A DNA stretch of 64,000 nucleotides, from positions 22,308,229 through 22,372,228 of the forward strand of contig CM036248.1 of NCBI GenBank assembly GCA_020698575.1, written 5' to 3'. Positions 60,970-64,000 of this stretch are shown here, piece after piece. A model generated the notes under the pieces. It saw nothing but the letters and a program-made list of their open reading frames with translations. It searched no databases and was not told where the DNA came from. A program made the position numbers and the translations under genes. The number at the start of each line of letters is the position of its first letter. Position 1 is the first letter of the stretch. The DNA comes from Bostrychus sinensis. Taxonomy: Eukaryota > Chordata > Actinopteri > Gobiiformes > Eleotridae.

Positions 60970-61200
60970 ATGTTTTGAAGGTTTTTTTTTACACAAAAAT
61001 CTACTACTGCTATTACTACAACTGCTACTAGTTGTACTATACTACTATCACTGACCTACCTCTATTATTACAAGCACTGTGTTACCATCCTACCACTGAA
61101 AAACATGTCTTTTTACTTGAGTAAAAGTAACAAATGTGAAAAGTAAGAGAATGTTCTGAAAAATGTACTTTCTTCCATAACATATTCTAGTAAATGACAT
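60970..61200 (-). repeat. AGTACTTTTACT repeat with TAC units, reverse
   Basis: CTACTACTGCTATTACTACA then CTGCTACTAGTTGTACTATA, followed by TTTTTACTTGAGTAAAAGTA. This mirrors 22,470-22,935 on the other strand. Confidence 0.55.
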
Positions 61201-64000
61201 GAGTACAAGTTTCCACATACATTTGTTCAGCTACAGTAGAAAGCTAATGTGCGAACGCACTTGAGCTTTATTCACAGCTACACTGGTTTGGTATCATAGA
61301 CAGAGGAATATTTTGTCTTGCATTCACTAAGGCCTTAGGTGGGACTTGAAAAATAATGCTCTACTTCTTTGTAATGATAACACATGCTCTATAGAGCTTC
61401 CAGCAACATAACTGTCAAAACAATTTCTGAGAGCTACAAAAATAAACAGGGCCAAGAAACAGCTGACAGACATGACACTTTACTCAACACCAGCGTCACA
61501 TCAAAGGCTGCTATTTCTGTTACCAGGGCTTCAAACAGTGTAAGGGAATGCTGTAATCATTTTAAAAAACATTTTCTGCACATTAAGCCGCATTTAATAG
61601 ACTATACATTTAGTATTCTGGTATCAGTATAGTATTTGTATTCTATAAAGTGAATGAGATAATGCCCTGCTGTGTGTTTACAGTCATTATCTGGCATCAC
61701 GATTCAAGTAGGCTACATTTTGGTACTGAAATGCCCTATTAAAGCTGTTTCAATATATTTTTTTCATATTTAACTATTAACTAGATCATACAACAGTTTT
61801 CTATTTTAGCTTAGTCCAATGTAGAGGTGTTGATAGCATTGTCCCAACTTTTTCAGAATTGGGTTTGTATAATCTGGGTTTTAAGGTGTCTCTCAAAGTG
61901 GGGCCCCTCTTTGTATCAGTGTTCATGAAGCCACTTCTGTTGTAGCAGCCTCTCCTCTATGTTGGCTTGATCCACAACTGCATCTGTTTATCAATAGACT
62001 CTTGTTCTTCTTCAGTTAATTTTGTGAGCAGCCAGATCCACATACTGTAGCTCATTATTAGAACGCAGATAGTAGCTCCTCAGTCTGACAGCCAGTTATT
62101 TTACTCTACTTTGCATAACTGAAACAGACAGTGCCCAGAATCAGGCTAACCCGAAGAAATTACTATTACAATTATATAGAAGCTATTATTTGGCTCTGAC
62201 TCTAAATTGGTGTGAACTTGCTTTTTTAGTGTTTGTCCTGGAAAGTCGTTGGAGGCAGGACAAAATGTGAGAAATGTTTTTTCATGAAGCACATCTCCTT
62301 ATTTTTCAGAGGCAGGATGTTGCCAGGCTTATAGCAGTGTTGTTGTGAGTGTAATGTAGCGGCAATCTGCTGGGCCAGTAGCATCAGAGCTGTCCATGCA
62401 AACACAGCGAACAGTGATCAAAAACACTTGTTCGAAGCTGGAACTGCTCTGGACCTGTGAACACAAGACAACAATACGACAAACTACTGGCCACAGATCT
62501 AACTGGAAAACAGTAGCAAGCAAGCAGATTTAAATGTGCAGAAAAAAAAAAAACAGTAATACTTTAATACTTGTAGACTTGTTAGATTTTTTTAAGCTCA
62601 CTTTCATTCATGTCCACATAACCACATTGTACAAATATTTTGCATTCATTATTGCAACATGAGAAAAAACTATAAGAACACAGTAAACATAAGATGGTTG
62701 AACCAAGAGGCCCAGCCCTTTTTAAAATAGCTTAATAGTTTAGTAAAGTTTAGATGTTAGTTTTTCCAATTTCCAACAAGCTTCTCCTTTCACTGATGGA
62801 CAGTAGGGGGTAGAGGTTTATGCCATCATTCTAGACACTAGTACTAGGACTTTAATAGGTACATATATGCTTTACTCACTGATTCTCATCTAAGTGCTCC
62901 ATGAATAAAAATCTGTGTGTCCAACACTATATAATTGTGCAGAATTCTAGGTAGCTCATCCCAGACCTACCTCCAGTTTAGCTTTAATTAGGGCCATCCT
63001 AATCTCCCAGTTTCTCCAGCATGCATTTGTTTTACTTTTTTCAAACTGGTCATGAATATTTCAAGAGAAACTCACCCTTAACTCACCTTTGTAAGCTGAT
63101 AAGCTGTACAAATTGAAGTTTGGCGGTACATCTTACTATAAATGAATGTTGCCCTTGAACAGTGGCTTCTTGCGTTCAGTAGTCCCTCTTAGACCTCTAT
63201 GACATAGTATTGTTTGTATGTTACCACACCTTTGCTGCCTCCCACGTTCCAGCGCTCTTGTGTTCACTGCTGTGTAGAGGACATAGATTACGATGACTGC
63301 TGTCAGTCACAGGTCCAGGCCCTGCCCCTCGCTCAGCCCCACCCACAGTTCTTCCCCTTTATCACTTCCTGGACTCTGCCCATCAGCATTGTTCAAGCTT
63401 TGGCAGTAGGCAGACTAAGGCCTGAGTTACTCCATTTTTTTTCCTTTTCCTTTTTATAAAATATACAGTGTTATACCATCAATTGAAATAATGTATACAA
63501 AACAGCTCCAAAATCCTGTGCTTCTACGAGCTGATAAATAGGAACAGTGACATTTTATTTATCATGATATCATAGCCCTTGAGACACATCATCACGCCCA
63601 CACAACTTGTGTGTTTTAGCCATCTGGAAAATACTGGACTTAATTCAAGCTACCTTTCAATGCAATGTGCCCCATCTACACACGTTTGAGATTGTTCACA
63701 AGACAGAAGAAGTTTTCTTAGCTTTTCTATTAATGCAGAGCTAAACTACATATCCCTGTATATTTTCAAAAGTGCATTTGTGTCCCGATTATAAAAGTTA
63801 CAGCTTAGGAAAAAAGCACTTTCTACTGTCCCTCTGTCTGACTCAGGGGGAATTGTCTCCTGATTAGAGTGTTTTTTAGACTCTCTGCACTAGCAGCTCC
63901 ACAAATTGGGCAAACACACTCACACACAATGAACCACCTAACCACTCACACACACACAAATTCTCACCCGGGGGAAATAAACCACAGCCACACTCTTGTG

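Larger units (their letters stand above)
55877..64000 (+). other. start of the intron after exon 3 (runs off the window)
   Basis: At least 8.1 kb without a recognisable exon. It includes repeats listed separately (56,721-56,780; 57,066-57,245; 58,449-58,690; 59,095-59,345; 60,970-61,200). 59,350-60,970 is AT-rich with an AT run at about 60,808-60,827 and shows no gene. 61,200-64,000 also shows no gene or strong repeat. Confidence 0.8.

Noticed and set aside
55877..64000. FGF13 exon 4 (ELFTPECKFK...)
   Set aside because: I read through the interval and found no matching translation; it must lie downstream.

Overview
The window is vertebrate nuclear DNA, almost certainly from a teleost fish. 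It is AT-rich and gene-poor, with split genes bounded by GT/AG signals. It carries many worn interspersed repeats of kinds I know from teleost genomes: tRNA-headed SINEs, Tc1-type transposons with TIRs beginning CACTATATTG, an L2/Rex-type LINE fragment, and the repeat containing a CAGGAAGGGCATC-like core. There are no bacterial operons, rRNAs, CRISPR arrays or intact tRNA genes.

One protein gene is recognisable, on the + strand and cut off by the right edge: fgf13, a fibroblast growth factor homologous factor (FHF). FHFs are intracellular and bind the C-terminal region of voltage-gated sodium channels. The window holds three alternative 5' exons and two common exons: exon Y (33,893-34,060), a probable exon U (49,212-49,242), exon S/1A (coding 50,796-50,985), exon 2 (52,341-52,451, 111 bp) and exon 3 (55,773-55,876, 104 bp). 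All three 5' exons end one base into a codon, so each can join exon 2 in frame as G|AG (Glu). Exons 4 and 5 were not found and should lie beyond 64,000. Exon V, the expected partner of Y, was not found either and is probably upstream of base 1. Whether this is fgf13a or fgf13b cannot be decided here.

Layout: 1-33,892 is non-coding, either intron of the long V/Y transcript or upstream DNA, with a foldback element, SINEs and some homeobox-site-rich segments that may be conserved non-coding elements. 33,893-34,060 is exon Y. 34,061-49,000 is intron with two decayed Tc1-type transposons, a LINE fragment, nested repeats and a CA microsatellite. 49,000-51,000 is the promoter-proximal core: exon U, a near-canonical RE1/NRSF (REST) motif at 49,415-49,435, and the GC-richer 5' region and coding part of exon S. 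51,000-64,000 holds the short intron before exon 2, exon 3, and at least 8.1 kb of the next intron.

The most notable observation is the RE1 motif, 20 of 21 bases matching the canonical element as I know it, lying between the U and S first exons of a neuronal gene. Also worth checking are a bZIP/X-box cluster 1.6-1.9 kb after exon Y, several CTCF-like motifs, a perfect 16-bp hairpin at 21,814-21,856, and a composite repeat in which a SINE-like unit sits at the same place in its host repeat in up to four copies. No wholly new biological system was identified. All database-dependent statements are from memory and unverified.
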